NCBI GenBank assembly: GCA_004431415.1
Contig: QPMI01000701.1
Coordinates: forward strand, 1 to 64,000
Reading direction: 5' to 3'
Source of the DNA: Cyanophora paradoxa
Taxonomy: Eukaryota; Glaucocystophyceae; Cyanophorales; Cyanophoraceae
DNA: 64,000 nucleotides
Shown here: one piece after another, positions 9,413 to 20,471 of the stretch
How the letters are laid out: every line of letters starts with the position of its first letter
Position numbering within the stretch: the first letter of the stretch is position 1
Program-made: the position numbers and the translations under genes
Notes under the pieces: generated by a model
What the model was told of the DNA's origin: nothing
Database searches by the model: none
Seen by the model: only the letters and a program-made list of their open reading frames with translations

Positions 9413-12297
9413 ATGGGTGACGATTCCGACGACACCGTCTGCGCGCGGTGTCACGCTCGGCCTCAGCGGTGCGCTCCCCGTGGGGTGCCCGATGCGCTGG
9501 CGCACTGACCGTCGGCGTCGCCCGCTCCAGGCTGGCTCTCGAAGAGTGGCTGGAGTGCGATCTCTGCGAGCGCTCGCTGTGTCCCGGTTCGCCGAGCCGG
9601 CCGGGCGCGCCTAGGCTAGCGGCGGCTAATGAAGAACGTCATACTTCGTGCTCGCAGGCTGCCTGAACTCGTCGAAGACGCACAGCCCGCTGCCCGGCGA
9701 CAGGTCGGCGCCTCGGCTTCTTGTGAAGCGCCTCAGACCGTGTAGCTGCCCACACTCACGATCGGCCGCCGCGCGGCGCGCAGGTACTACAAGCTCAAGT
9801 GCGGCTTCTGCATGCGCGGCACTGATTCCTTCGACATCACGGCTCGCACTTGGTGCCGGCCGCGCGCCGTCCAGCCCCGGCGCCCTCGCGCTGACTGCCT
9901 TCAGGCTGCGCGCCGGCTCGATCGCGCTGTACTGCATGCTGCAGGGGCGCGTGAAGGTGCAGGCGTACACGCCCGAGGCCGTCGAGGACTTCGAGGCCCG
10001 CGTGCAGGGCCTGCTCAGCACCGCCCAGGCCCGCCCCGGCCCCGCCCCGGCCCCGCGCCCCGCCTCCCCTCACCGCCCCCGCGCCGCAGGGCTACATTGG
10101 CCTCGACCAGATCCGGTGCGCGCGCGCGACGCTCCGCGGCCGGTGCGGTTGCGGGGGCGGTGAGGGGTGCGGGGCGCAGGGACTTCATCAACACGCACGC
10201 GCGGCGCATCTGGGGCGAACACCTCCCCCTCGGTCCGCCCGTCCCGCCGTCGCGGCGCGCGGCCGGGCGGGCGGGGGCGCTGAGGGGCGGGGGGGGGGGC
10301 AGAGCGGCGGCGGCGGGACGCGCACCTGGAGAGGCTGCTGGGGAACCACCCGGAGGTCTTCGCGAGCGGGCGCGACGTGCTCCACGTCGACAACTTCTTC
10401 GGACTCACCCCCGCCGCCTTCGCCTACGCCGCCCGCCTCACCGACCTCGAGCCCCGCCCCGTCCGCCCCGCCCCGCCCCACAACGCCCCACGCCCCCTTG
10501 CCGACCGCCGTCGCGCAGGCGGGGGAGAAGGGGGCGGGGGGCGTGCGGGGGGCGGGGCGGGTGTCGCGGGGCAGCAGCGGGGGCGAGGGGAGCGGGAGCG
10601 GGAGCGCCAACTCGGAGGGCTCGGAGGAGGGCGAGGGCGGCGCGGCGCGCCCCGGCCGCCGCTCGAGCGTGCGGCCTGGCCTCCCCCGCGCCTCCGCGGC
10701 TGGCGGCCGCGCTGAGGTGGTGGGGGGCGGGGGGCAGCGGGTGTACGAGGTGGAGCGGGTGCTGGGGAAGCGCTTCGTGGCGGGGAGCGGGGAGGTCGAG
10801 TACAAGATCCGCTGGCGCGGCTTCAAGACCGCCACCTGGAACGGTCCGCTCCAGCGACGCTTGCGCACTCGCGCGAGCTCCCCTGACCCATCCCCCCGCG
10901 TCGCTCCCGCCGCCTCAGAGGCGGCCGGGTGCGACGGCTGCCCCGCCCGCATCGAGGAGTACGAGGCCGCCGTCGCCGCCGGCGAGCCCGGCATCCTCCG
11001 TCCGCCCTTTCCCCCCCGCTTCCCCGGCCCCGCGACCTTCCCCCCGAGCCTCGCCGCAGGGCCGTGCCTGTGGGACGCCGGCGCGAAGCGGCGCCTCTGC
11101 TACACGACGGTGCGTGTCGGCGGAGGCGGCGGGGGCCCGTTGCGGCGCGCCGCCTCCGAGTGACGCGGCGGGGGGCAGCTGGACGGCGAGCCCCTCGCGG
11201 AGGAGAAGCGGTCGCGGGGCGGGGCGCGGGCGCGGCGGCCGCGGGGCCCGCTCGGGACGGGGGCGCGGGCCGGGGCGGGGCGGGGGCGGGGGCGCGGGGC
11301 GGGGCGGCGTTCGGGGAGGGCGTTGACGAGGGGGAGGACTTCTCCGACACGGACGGCGAGCAGGCCGCCGCCGAGGACGACGAGGAGGACGGAGACGACG
11401 ACGATTTCGTGCCCCGCCGGCCCCGGCCCAGCAGCGCCCCGCCCGCCCCGACCCGGCCCCGGCCCCGGCCCCGCCGGCCCGGCCTCGCCGGCCGTCCCGG
11501 CGACGGCGCAGGCCCCGCCCGCTGCGCCCCGCCCCTGGCCGTCGCCGTCGCCGTCCGCGCGGCGCCGGCGACGTCCGCCCGGCCCGGCCCCGCCCCAGCC
11601 GGCCCCGGCCCGCCCCAGCCGGCCCCGCAGCCGCCGATCCCCGATCCCGCAGCCGCCGGCCGCCGCGCGCCCCGCCGGAGAGCAGGGGCCGGGGCGGGAG
11701 TCGGGAGGCGGGGGCGGGGGCCGGGGGCGGGGCCGGGGCGGGGGGCGGGGCGTCGCCCTCGGGGAGTCGGGGGCTCGGGAGCCCGCCGGCGGCCTCCCCG
11801 CGGGGCGAGGGCGCCGCGCCCTCCTCCCCGCCGCCCTCCTCGAGCTCCTGCACGCCTTCCCCGCCCCGCTCGCCGTCCCCCGGCCCGAGCAGCTCGCCGC
11901 CCACGCCTCCATCCACTGGCGCGAGGCCGCCCACGTGCCCGGCGCCAGCCCCGAGGAGAAGGTGCGCGGGGGCGAGCGCAGGGGGGCGGGGCCGCTGAGG
12001 GGCGGGGCCGGGGCAGGTGGGGGCGCTGCTGCGGGCCCTCCGCGAGGTCCACGAGCGGGCCACCTCGCTGACCATCATGGCCCGCCCCGCCCCGCCGCTC
12101 CCGCCGGCCCGACCCCCGGCTCACGGGCCCCCGCGCAGGCGCTCGGGAACGCGAAGGTCGCGCAGGGGGCCATGCGGGACGCCGAGCGCCTCCTCGACGC
12201 CGCCGCCGGCTGCGCGTGCGGCGCCCTCCGCGACGCCGCCGCCGCCGCCGCCCTCCACTGCGCCTCCTCCCCCCGCAAGCGCAAGCTCCCCTCCTAG
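9413..12297 (+). CDS. Chromodomain protein with N-terminal PHD-like zinc finger and C-terminal NLS
   Basis: The start at 9413 gives MGDDSDDTVCARCHARPQR, spliced (gtgcgc to ctccag) to LALEEWLECDLCERSL: CxxC...CxxC as at the start of a PHD finger. A later exon has YYKLKCGFCMRG, likely the closing CxxC pair. Further exons read GYIGLDQIR, DFINTHARRIWGEHLPL and HLERLLGNHPEVFASGRDVL. A chromodomain follows: VYEVERVLGKRF, VEYKIRWRGFKTATWN, then after an intron CPARIEEYEAAV. Such domains bind methylated histone lysines. Acidic stretches (EDDEEDGDDDDF) precede a helical C-terminus ending SPRKRKLPS, a probable nuclear localisation signal. It is probably a nuclear chromatin reader. One intron (10029-10089) appears to use a GC donor. 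Head-to-head with the gene starting at 9295. Confidence 0.65.
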
Positions 12298-12641
12298 CCG
12301 CCCCCAGCCCCCGCCGCTTCATCGGAGGCAGTGCGAGGGCGCGATCGGCTCGATTGTCGAAGCTTGTTGGCAGTTTCTTTCTTTCCTCTTCAAAAAAGCG
12401 AACATCGTGATCACTTGCCAGGGCCCAGAAGAGCTATCTAGCCTAGTAGTGCTAAGAAGAAAGTGGCGAACATCTCGTTTTCAGGCGTTCTGATTGAAAG
12501 CTACACACTAAACATGGTTGAAAAAGAGGCGGAACCTACTAGACTAGTGAATCTGGAGACTCTCGGAGTCTCGCGCCCTCCCCACGCCCCCTCCGCCGCT
12601 TCAAAGAAATGCATGTAGAGCGACGCCCTCGAGCTCCCCCC
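12298..12641. other. Convergent intergenic region
   Basis: This lies between two genes that end toward each other. It contains an imperfect palindrome around 12551-12571 (gagactctcggagtctcg), of a type that recurs elsewhere in intergenic parts of the window. No gene was seen. Confidence 0.4.
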
Positions 12642-14389
12642 TCACTTCTTCCCCTTCTTCTTCTTCTTCTTTTTCGCTCCCGGCGCCGTCGCCGCCCCGG
12701 CCCCCGGGCCCTCAGGCTCGCCGGCCGCCGGCAGGGACGCCTGTGGCGCCGAAACCGGCGCCGCCGCCGAGGCGGGGGCCGCGGTGGCCCCGGCGCGGGG
12801 CGCTGCGGATTCGGGTTCGGGGGCCCCGATACGCGGCGCCCCTCGCCGCCGCATGCGCTCCCGTCGGAGGCTACGGCGGCGGCGGCCGGCGGCTCCGGGA
12901 GGGGGGCGAGGAGGGGCGGGGAGGAGTGCTGGGGGGGCGAGGCGGCCTGGGGCGGGGAGGAGGGGGCGGCGGAGGGGACGGGGGAGCGGCGGTCGTAGGT
13001 GGAGGCGTACCCCCCCGCGGAGGAGGCCTCCCAGCGCTCGCGGGACATCGACTCGACGGCGTCCGTCAGCGTCCGGATGTGCTCGTTCATCACCGACTGC
13101 CCGCCGCGCCCCCCGTGGGCCGGCGCGGGGGCGAGGGGCGGGGGCGAGGGCAGGGGCGCACGAGCTGGGCGAAGCAGGCGCTGCGCATGCCGTCGATGGC
13201 CGCCAGCTGCGCCGCCTCGCCACCCTCCGCGCTCCGCAGCCTGCGCCCCGTGAGCACACGCGCCGCCGGGGCTCGGGGGTCGCAAGGCGCGCACCGGGCG
13301 AGGAGCTCGGCGCGCTCGACGCGGGCGGCGGCGAGGGCCTGCTCGGCCTCCTGCGTCCGAAATACCTGCTTCTGGGCCTCCACCAGCGCCCCTTTCAGCT
13401 CCCGCCGCAGCGCCGCGGCCTCCGACTCCGCCTCGTGCGCGCGGCCCCGGGCCTGCGACTCGGCCAGCCGCGCCTGCGCCACTGCGCGCCCCGCCCCGCC
13501 GCCCTCGAGCCGGGCGGGGCAGGCGGGGCGGGGCGGGGCGGGGGGCGGGCGGACTTCGCTGGGAGGCGAGGGAGGCCTCCTCCTTGGCGCGCTCGGCCTC
13601 GGCGCGGGCCGAGGCGAGCGCCGCCTCCAGCTCCACCACCCGCCCCTGCAGCGCCCGCGCCTCCGCCTGCCCCCCGTCGCGCCCGCCCAAGCCGCCCCGC
13701 CGGGGCTTGGGGGCGGGGGGACCTCGGCCTGCTCGGCGGCGGCGATGGCGCCGTGCACGCGCCGCTCGGCGACGAGGGCGGCCTCCTGCAGCCCCCGCTC
13801 CTGCCCCCGCCCCGCTCGCCCGGCCCCGCCCCAGCCCCAGCCCGCCCCGCCACGCGCACCCGTTCGGACAGCTCCGCCGGAGGCTCCGTCCGCGCCTTCA
13901 CGCCGGGCGCCATGCGCTCCAGCAGCTGTGCCTGCGCGCCCGGCGCGTTGGCGAGCAGCGGCCGGGGGGCGCGCCCAGCGCTTCCTGGGCGCACCCGCAG
14001 CGTCTTAACCTCATTCTTGAGCGAGTCGATCGCTTTCAGGTCGACCTCCGGGGCAGGAAGGGCCACCGGCCGCGGCCGCTGCGCGGCGTCGGCTCACCGA
14101 GCAGCGGGCTAGGGCCCACTCGGCGGGGCGCGGCCTTCGACGGGCTAGCGTTCGATCGAGCATAGGCGCTCACCGGGGTGACGAGCGGGCTCGCCGGCCG
14201 GTCAATGACAGGATGGGGACTCGAAACGGCCTCGGGATCCGCGGGGGCCGGCTCCAGGGCTGCTCGCGCGCAACTCAGTTGGGCGCGAGCATATCGGAGC
14301 GAGCGATCGAGCGCGCACGGGGCATCGATATTTCGTCCCTGCACGACGAGCTCCCCGGATCGTTCAGGGGCTGCTGCACTAGGAAACAT
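12642..14389 (-). CDS. Coiled-coil protein with poly-lysine tail
   Basis: The proposed start at 14389 reads MFPSAAAPERSGELV. A 41-nt intron (gtgggc to gcgcag) joins KAAPRR to RPRPVALPAPEVDLKAID, followed by SLKNEVKTLR. Later exons are heptad-rich: LQGRVVELEAALASARAEAE, ARLAESQARGRAHEAESE, LVEAQKQVFRTQEAEQ, then AIDGMRSACFAQL and HIRTLTDAVESMSRERWEAS. The C-terminus is Pro/Ala/Ser-rich and ends AKKKKKKKGKK. No enzyme motif is visible. It looks like a structural or scaffold coiled coil. Function is not recognised. Head-to-head with murC. Confidence 0.6.
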
Positions 14390-14520
14390 GAGAACAGGCT
14401 GCTAGATGGCAGCCAGCTCATTTTGAGCGCGGCTTGGCCGCTGCGCGCCGTAACGCGCGGTAGCCCCCTTCACTTTCTCCCGGGTCCTTTTTTCTGGTTC
14501 CCGCTCTTAGCTGGCTTCAA

Positions 14521-16876
14521 ATGGCGTTTGTAGCGGGCGCTCCGGCGTGGCCAGGGGCTTGTAGATCAACCGGTGAATCAGCTGTCCGCCGTGCGACGCG
14601 CCTCCGCTGATGCCCGCGGCAGGCAGCGCGACTGCTTCCTGCAGCATCCTGCCAGTCGAACGTGACGCCCCGATGCGCGGCAAGCGGTCAGAGAGCACTC
14701 GCAGGGCGCGTTTCGTGGCGGTCGATCATCGCGTCGCGCGGATCTTCTTCGGCCGCTCCCTCGCCGAGGCGAAGCCGCGTCCCTCGGCTGCCCCCGTCGC
14801 GTCACGGCCGGCCGAGATCGCCGGTGAGTCCGGCGCCGGGCCGCGTGCGGTCCCCGTGTCGAGCCCGTTCGAAGCAGCGTCGGGCGCGGGCCCGTCGTCG
14901 GTGGCCTTCTCGGAGCCGACGCTCGGGGGCGTGAAGCTGGTACCGGGCGAGACGGTGCTGCACTTCATCGGCATCGGCGGCATCGGCATGAGCGCCATCG
15001 CCGAGATCCTCACCCGCTTCGGGCGCGCCTGCCTCCCGCCCGGGCCCCGCGCCCCTCCCCGCGGCGGAGCTGACGCGGGGCGGGGCAGGTACAAGGTGCG
15101 GGGCAGCGACGCGGCGGAGGGGGCGAACCCGAAGCGGCTGCGGGAGCTGGGGTGCGAGGTGGAGGTGGGGCAGCGGGCGGAGAACATCACGGGGGACGTC
15201 GCCGTCGTCGTCATCTCCTCCGCCATCAAGGACGGGAACCCCGAGGCGAGCCCGCCCGCCCACGCCCCCGCCCCCGCCCCGGCACGCCTCACGCGGCGGC
15301 CCGGCAGCTCGAGGAGGCGCGGCGGCGGGGCCTGCCCGTCGTGCACCGCGCCGACGCCCTCGCCGCCGTCATGCAGGCCGGCCCCGCCCGCCCCCGGCCC
15401 CTCCCCCTCTTCGAAGGCGCTGGGCTGACGGGGGCTGGGGCGCAGGTGTGCGCGGACCCGGCGAGGGGCGGGGCGGTGGCGGTGGGGGGCACGCACGGGA
15501 AGACGACGACGACGTCGCTGATGGCCGCCCTGCTCGAGGCCGCCGGCGCCGAGCCGACCGTCGTCAACGGCGGCATCATCAACGCCTACAAGTCCAACGC
15601 CAAGGCCCGCCCCGCCCCGCCCCGCCCCGCCCCGCGGGCGGCTGGGCGGGGCTGACGCGGGGGCAGGTGGGGCGGGGGGAGTGGGTGGTGGTGGAGGCGG
15701 ACGAGTCGGACGGGACGTTCACGCGGCTGCCGGCGTCGGTGTGCGTGGTCACCAACATGGACCCGGAGCACATGGAGCACTACCTCTCGTTCGACAACGT
15801 GCGGGCCGCCTTCGGGCGCTTCGTGCGGCAGGCCCTCGCCGCCCCCAACGGGCGCGGCCTCGCCCTCCTCTGCTCCGACCACCCCGAGGTCGCCCGCCTC
15901 GCCGACGAGTGCAGCGCCGCCGCCACCGGCCGCGTCCGCCCTCCCCCCGCCCCCCCCCGCCCCGCCCCGGCGGCGCCTCGGGCGCGGTGCGCTGAGGCGG
16001 GGCAGGTGGTGACGTACGGGTTCAAGGATGGGGCGGAGGTGCGGGCGACGAACGTCCGCTTCACCCCCGACGGCGAGGCCTTCTTCGACGTCACCGCCCC
16101 GCGTCCGCCCCGCCCCGCCCCGCCCCGCCCGCCCCCTCCCGCCTCACTCCTCGGGGCGGGGCGGGCGGGGCGCAGGGGCGCGGATGGCGGGGCTGCGGCT
16201 GCGGGCGGTGGGGGAGCACAACGTGCAGAACGCCCTCTCGGCGGTGGCGCTCGCCCTGGAGCTCGGCATCCCCGAGGCGGCCCTGCGCGCCGCCCTCGCC
16301 GGCTTCGAGGGCGTCCAGCGCCGCTTCACCCTCGCCGGCCGCGTCCGCGGCGTCACGATCATCGACGACTACGGGCACCACCCCGTCGAGATCGCCGCCG
16401 TCCTCCGCGCCGCCCGCGCCGCCGTCAGCGCGGGGGCACCGGGGGCGCGGGTGGTTGCAGTGCACCAGCCGCACCGCTACACGCGCCTCTCGGACCTCTT
16501 CCACGAGTTCGCCGCCTGCTTCGCCGACGCCGACGCCCTGCTCCTGAGCCCCGTCTACCCCGCCGGCGAGGCCCCCATCCCCGTCCGCCCCGCCCGCCTC
16601 GCGCCCCGCCCCCTCGGGCGCGCGTTGACGCGGGGCAGGGGGCGACGCACGAGGCGCTGGCGGCGGCGGTGGAGGCGTCGTGCGCGGGGCCGGGGTCGGG
16701 GCGGGGCGGGTGGTGGGGACGATCGGGGCCCGGAGGAGCTGGCGGGGGCGCTGGACGCGTTGGAGCTGCGCGAGGGCGACCTCGTCGTCTGCCTCGGCGC
16801 CGGCTCCATCTCCGCCTGGGCCCGCGCCCTCCCCGCCCAGCTCTCCGCCCTCTGGGACGTGCCCCCCGCCCAGTGA
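14521..16876 (+). CDS. murC: UDP-N-acetylmuramate--L-alanine ligase (MurC), muroplast-targeted
   Basis: MurC adds L-Ala to UDP-MurNAc using ATP, the first peptide step of peptidoglycan synthesis. All hallmarks are present in order: Rossmann motif [44 protein letters not shown] loop [110 protein letters not shown], stop at 16874. Length after splicing fits MurC. The likely first exon starts [10 protein letters not shown] (Phe at residue 3, as in muroplast transit peptides), spliced gtgaat to gccag onto [10 protein letters not shown] at 14656; this first junction is inferred. Introns at 15023-15088, 15246-15307, 15377-15445 and 15605-15666 all begin GC, the later ones GT. With MurG 13 kb away it supports a plastid wall pathway. 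Confidence 0.9.
15023..15666 (+). other. Four consecutive GC-AG introns in murC
   Basis: The introns are 15023-15088, 15246-15307, 15377-15445 and 15605-15666. Each joins exons exactly where the conserved MurC protein continues, and in each the first two intron bases are gc after an exon ending in gg or ag (ttcgg, gag, cag, aag). No GT in the right phase is available nearby. The 3' ends are tgacgcggggcggggcag, cggcccggcag, gcggggcgcag-like and tgacgcgggggcag. Confidence 0.7.
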
Positions 16877-17736
16877 CCCGCCCCGCCAGCGACACCACAG
16901 GCCCCGCGCCCCTGCCCCGGCCCCCGCCCGCCCCTCCCGCCTCCCCGGGCCCCGCCCCCGCGTCCCGCCCGACCCCTTCCGCGGGCCTCTCTTCATGCCT
17001 TGAGACCGCGAGCGCCACCCTCAGTGTCAGGCAAACCCTCCCCAGAACCTTAATCTTTGGATATGGCGATATGTGTGTCGAACTTCGGAATGAATCTGCT
17101 AGCGCCGCCCCGTACGCGTGGCTGGCGTCGAGCTTCTGTGCCACGTTGTGCACCGGTACCCGGTGACCGTCACGGCGTGGCGGGGGACTCGGCGTCCGGT
17201 CTCAAGCCGCTGATCATGGGCTCGCCGAGTCGAGGCTACGAAGCCTCGCCAGGCCCTGAGGCTCGGGCCGGCGCCTCGGACCGGGCCGACTCAGTGAGTG
17301 GCCATTGGGCGTCTGAGGTCTACCGTAGTACGGCCCGTGGCGGCCCAGCGTCGCTCGAGCGCTAGCAGCCCGGCAGCCTGGCACTGCGGCAGACTGGCAT
17401 TTGATCATGATCATGCCATCGACTCAGCGATCATCATGGCATGTCATCATGGCATGTCATGATGATGATCACTGCAGCTGACTCGTGAGTCGTAATCATG
17501 AGAATTCGAAGCCTTCGGGTTTCATGTTCAGGGCTTCGAATTCAAACTTCCAAAGTTCAAGCCTTGAAGGCTCCGAGGCTCAGCGGCTTGAAGCTCGGAA
17601 GGCTTCTCCGAGCTTGAGGTTCCCGTCAATTCGGACTCTCAGAGTCTCGGCGTCAGCGAGGGGACTGGTTCCGAGTTCGAGGTAAATTCGACGCCGCGAC
17701 ATGCATTATGTATAATTACTAAAGTTACATTAACTA
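16877..17736. other. Intergenic region with palindromic TCATGATC-type sequence
   Basis: No gene was found between the murC stop and the end of the next minus-strand gene. About 17400-17475 holds overlapping palindromes built of gatcatgatcatg, atcatggcatgtcatcatggcatgtcatgatgatgatcac. About 17500-17660 has many short imperfect inverted copies of gcttcgaa, ccttgaag, and actctcagagtc. Similar words recur at 38060, 58920-59010 and 63300. Confidence 0.45.
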
Positions 17737-17825
17737 GTGGATTGGATATCGGGGTACAGCGATGGCGATGATGCGGGCAGACAATCGGGCCGATGTGCAC
17801 AAGGGGGAGAGGAGGAGGGGAGGGG

Positions 17826-17826
<1 letters not shown>

Positions 17827-17859
<33 letters not shown>
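17827..17859. repeat. G33 homopolymer tract
   Basis: An uninterrupted run of about 33 G on the plus strand (C on the transcribed strand of the adjacent gene), 53 bp past the stop codon of the minus-strand theta carbonic anhydrase paralogue, flanked by more G-rich sequence. It could form quadruplex structures. Its exact length may be unreliable in an assembly. Confidence 0.85.
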
Positions 17860-17911
17860 CGGGTGCGGCGGGGCGGGGGCGGCGGGGGCCGGGGCGCGGG
17901 GCGCGACGAGG

Positions 17912-19180
17912 TCAGAGGTCGTGGCGGGCGCCGGCGACGACGGCGTAGGCGAGCATGGGGTACACGAGGTCGACGCTGTGCGGCCCGTGCACCTCCACCC
18001 CCGTCAGCACCGCGTAGTCGCACGCCCCCCGCCCCCCGCCGTCGACGCCGCGATCAGGTGCTCCAGCAGCTCGCCCTGGGCCTCGGCGGCGGCGCGGGTG
18101 ATCTCGTCGAGGGCGGGGCGGGGGCGCCGGGGGGCGGGGCCCGAGGCGCTCGAAGACGAGCTGGGCGAGCAGCGACTCCTCGACGTCCTCGAGGTCCAGC
18201 GCCGGCCGCTCCTGGCCCCGCCCCGCCCCGCCTCGGTGCCCCGCCCCGACGCCCACGCGCCGCGGGCGCGCACGTTCATGAGGCCCTGCGCGTAGCGGGC
18301 CTGGATGGCGCAGAGGGCGCCGCAGGCGTGCGAGGGGCGGCAGCGGCCGGCGCGGGTGCAGGCGCCCACGGTGCCGTCCTCGCCCACCGCGACGTGCAGG
18401 AACGCGAAGAAGACGTACCGCTCCCGCCCGTCCCCCGCCTGCGCCCCGCCCCCGCCCCTCAGCCACCGTCGGGGGGCGAGTGGAGGGCGGGGGGCGGGGG
18501 GGCGGGCCAGCGGGGAGTGCCCCTCGGCGGCGGCGAAGGCGGTGATGCCGCCGGAGAGCAGCCCGCCGATGCCCGCGAGGCCCGACAGGTCGAACTGCAA
18601 ACGCCCACGCCTCACCCCCCGCGCCCCAGGGAGGCCCGCCCCCGGGGGCCGCGGCGGGGAGGGCGCACGGCGCCGGCCCCGCCGGGGGTTGTCCACGCCT
18701 CCTCGATCTTGCGGAAGAGGGGCTGGCAGAGCTCGTCGCGGCACAGGCAGATCACGGGTATGGACGTCTGCGAGGCCCGTCGGGCGAGGCGCCGGCGCAG
18801 GGCGGGGCGCGGCGTGCAGGGCGCGGGGCGGGCGGACCTGCCTGCAGAATCCGAAGGGGGCGAGCCGACGGACCGAGTTGCGCACAAACTCGTCGCGGGT
18901 CACGCAGCCGGGGTACAGCTCCCTCACGCGCTCCTCAAACGCCCTGCTTGCACCCCGGCTCGCTCCCAGGGGGCGGGGGGCGGGGGGCGGGGGGGCAGGG
19001 GGCGGGGAGTGGGCGGCGCGCGCGCACGGGATCGTGAGCAACTGGGGGCGAACGACAGAGAGCAGATGCTGGATGGGATTCGAACTGAAGGCTCTCTTGA
19101 CGGCGCGCACCGCCGCCTCCCGCGCCTGCCCCGGCAGCTGCTCGCGCCGCTCCGGCGGAATAGCCACGCAGGCGCACGAT
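17912..19180 (-). CDS. LCIB-type theta carbonic anhydrase, paralogue 2 (5' end approximate)
   Basis: LCIB/theta carbonic anhydrases interconvert CO2 and bicarbonate in algal CO2-concentrating systems. The exons read AFEERVRELYPGCVTRDEF, IPVICLCRDELCQPLFRKI, FDLSGLAGIGGLLSGGITAF, AAAEGHSP, LHVAVGEDGTVGA, CTRAGRCRPSHACGALCAIQ, LDLEDVEESLLAQLVFERLG, DEITRAAAEAQGELLEHLI and CDYAVLTGVEVHGPHS, ending ..GARHDL at 17912. The expected zinc ligands are present: Cys in CRDE, His in LHVAVGED, and Cys in HACGAL. The Asp beside the first Cys is also kept. It shares exon order and many intron positions with the copy at 47659. The N-terminal exon (..PIQHLLSVVRPQ..) aligns loosely with the other copy's signal but shows no clear twin-arginine motif, so location is uncertain. 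Confidence 0.75.
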
Positions 19181-20471
19181 AACTCGATCAGCGGCGCCTG
19201 GGGTCGAAGCACGGCTTCCTGGGTCCCAGCGAAGAAAGCTCTCCGTCCGCCTCGGTGCTCTAGCGAGTTCGATGCCCTGTCCGGGGAGTGGCGGCCCGGT
19301 CGCATGTGCTGCGTACGCGTACACGCTGCGCTAGTCGTGTCTGATGCACGCTGCGCTAGCGCTGAAGAGCTCCATTGCGGCGCGCTGCAGCTACAGCTCG
19401 CTGAAAAGGCTTCCATCGCCCACTCGGGCTGACGATGCGGACGCTGGCGGCGCGCACGGACGCTGGCGGCGCGCACGAGTACTTGGACGAATTCCGGAAT
19501 ACTGGGACTATTCTTGCGACGTTCTGCCGTCGTATGCGTCCCTCGTCTCTTGGACGCGCTCCTCGTCCAGGTTAGTGTGCATGTGCTGTACCCGCTTCTC
19601 CTCCCCCCCCCTACTCGGTCTGCAGCTCTGCCGGTACCCCGGAACCTTGCAAAAATTGTGACGTCGATCGCGAGTGGCTCCGATCGCGCACGATCGCGAT
19701 CGCGCGAACAATCAGCACATGCCTGACTTCTATAAAAGAAGGAATTTACAGACAATAATTATAAATTCAATTAATATTCAACGGAGATTGCGCGCACATG
19801 TATTTGCATCTGGGTACAGTCAACCCTCATCTATTATACTTACTGAAATAATATATTTATTCTGCATGTCAAATTAACAATTTGTGTGTCCAATTTTGGT
19901 GAAAAGTACCTGGTTTTATGAACAGAGCTTGTTCACGCGCCCACGGGTGGGAGAGACAGCTTGTGTCTTACCTAGCTTGCGCGTTCATCTCTTTCGCGCG
20001 CGCGCGCGGACACTAATGGATCGGAGAAGGCGCGCGCGCAAGCATGCATGCGCTACTCAGCCTACTCTCACCTGCGTGAACGTTGCTTTGTTGAGGAGCA
20101 GCGGCTGTACATGTGTCGGCGGATCAAATGCAGATATCGATCTAGAGGCCAAGGCCACCGGTACCGCAGCTTCCTCATCATGAAGGAATCAATGTCCGAG
20201 TCAGATACTATGATAGCGATCGCCGCGTCGCACGTGTCGCTTTGATATCGATACGCGCATGCGTACGTCGCATGCTAGCCAGCTGCAGATCTGCAGTGTT
20301 TAGAGGAGAGCAGCACAGCAGATCTGCAGTGTTTAGAGGAGAGCAGCACAGCTGACCGCATTCCTTTCCCTCAACAACAACAACAACAACAAACCCGCAG
20401 CAGAATTTGTGTCCGATACGCGATCAGCGAGTCGTCGCCCACGCGCCGAAGTCAGCTGCGAGGATTGCGCT
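19181..20471. other. Intergenic region, AT-richer core with tandem duplication
   Basis: Upstream of both the minus-strand carbonic anhydrase and the plus-strand F-box/LRR gene. 19720-19900 is markedly AT-rich (ataattataaattcaatta and similar). 20284-20350 is a 33-bp tandem duplication and 20374-20394 a CAA repeat. 5' exons of the carbonic anhydrase may lie in 19180-19500; I cannot place them. Confidence 0.4.
20285..20350. repeat. 33-bp perfect tandem duplication
   Basis: The unit gcagatctgcagtgtttaga plus 13 further bases (ending gcagcaca) occurs twice head to tail with no mismatch. It sits 120 bp before the proposed ATG of the F-box/LRR gene and is followed by six CAA repeats (20374-20394). 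Confidence 0.9.
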
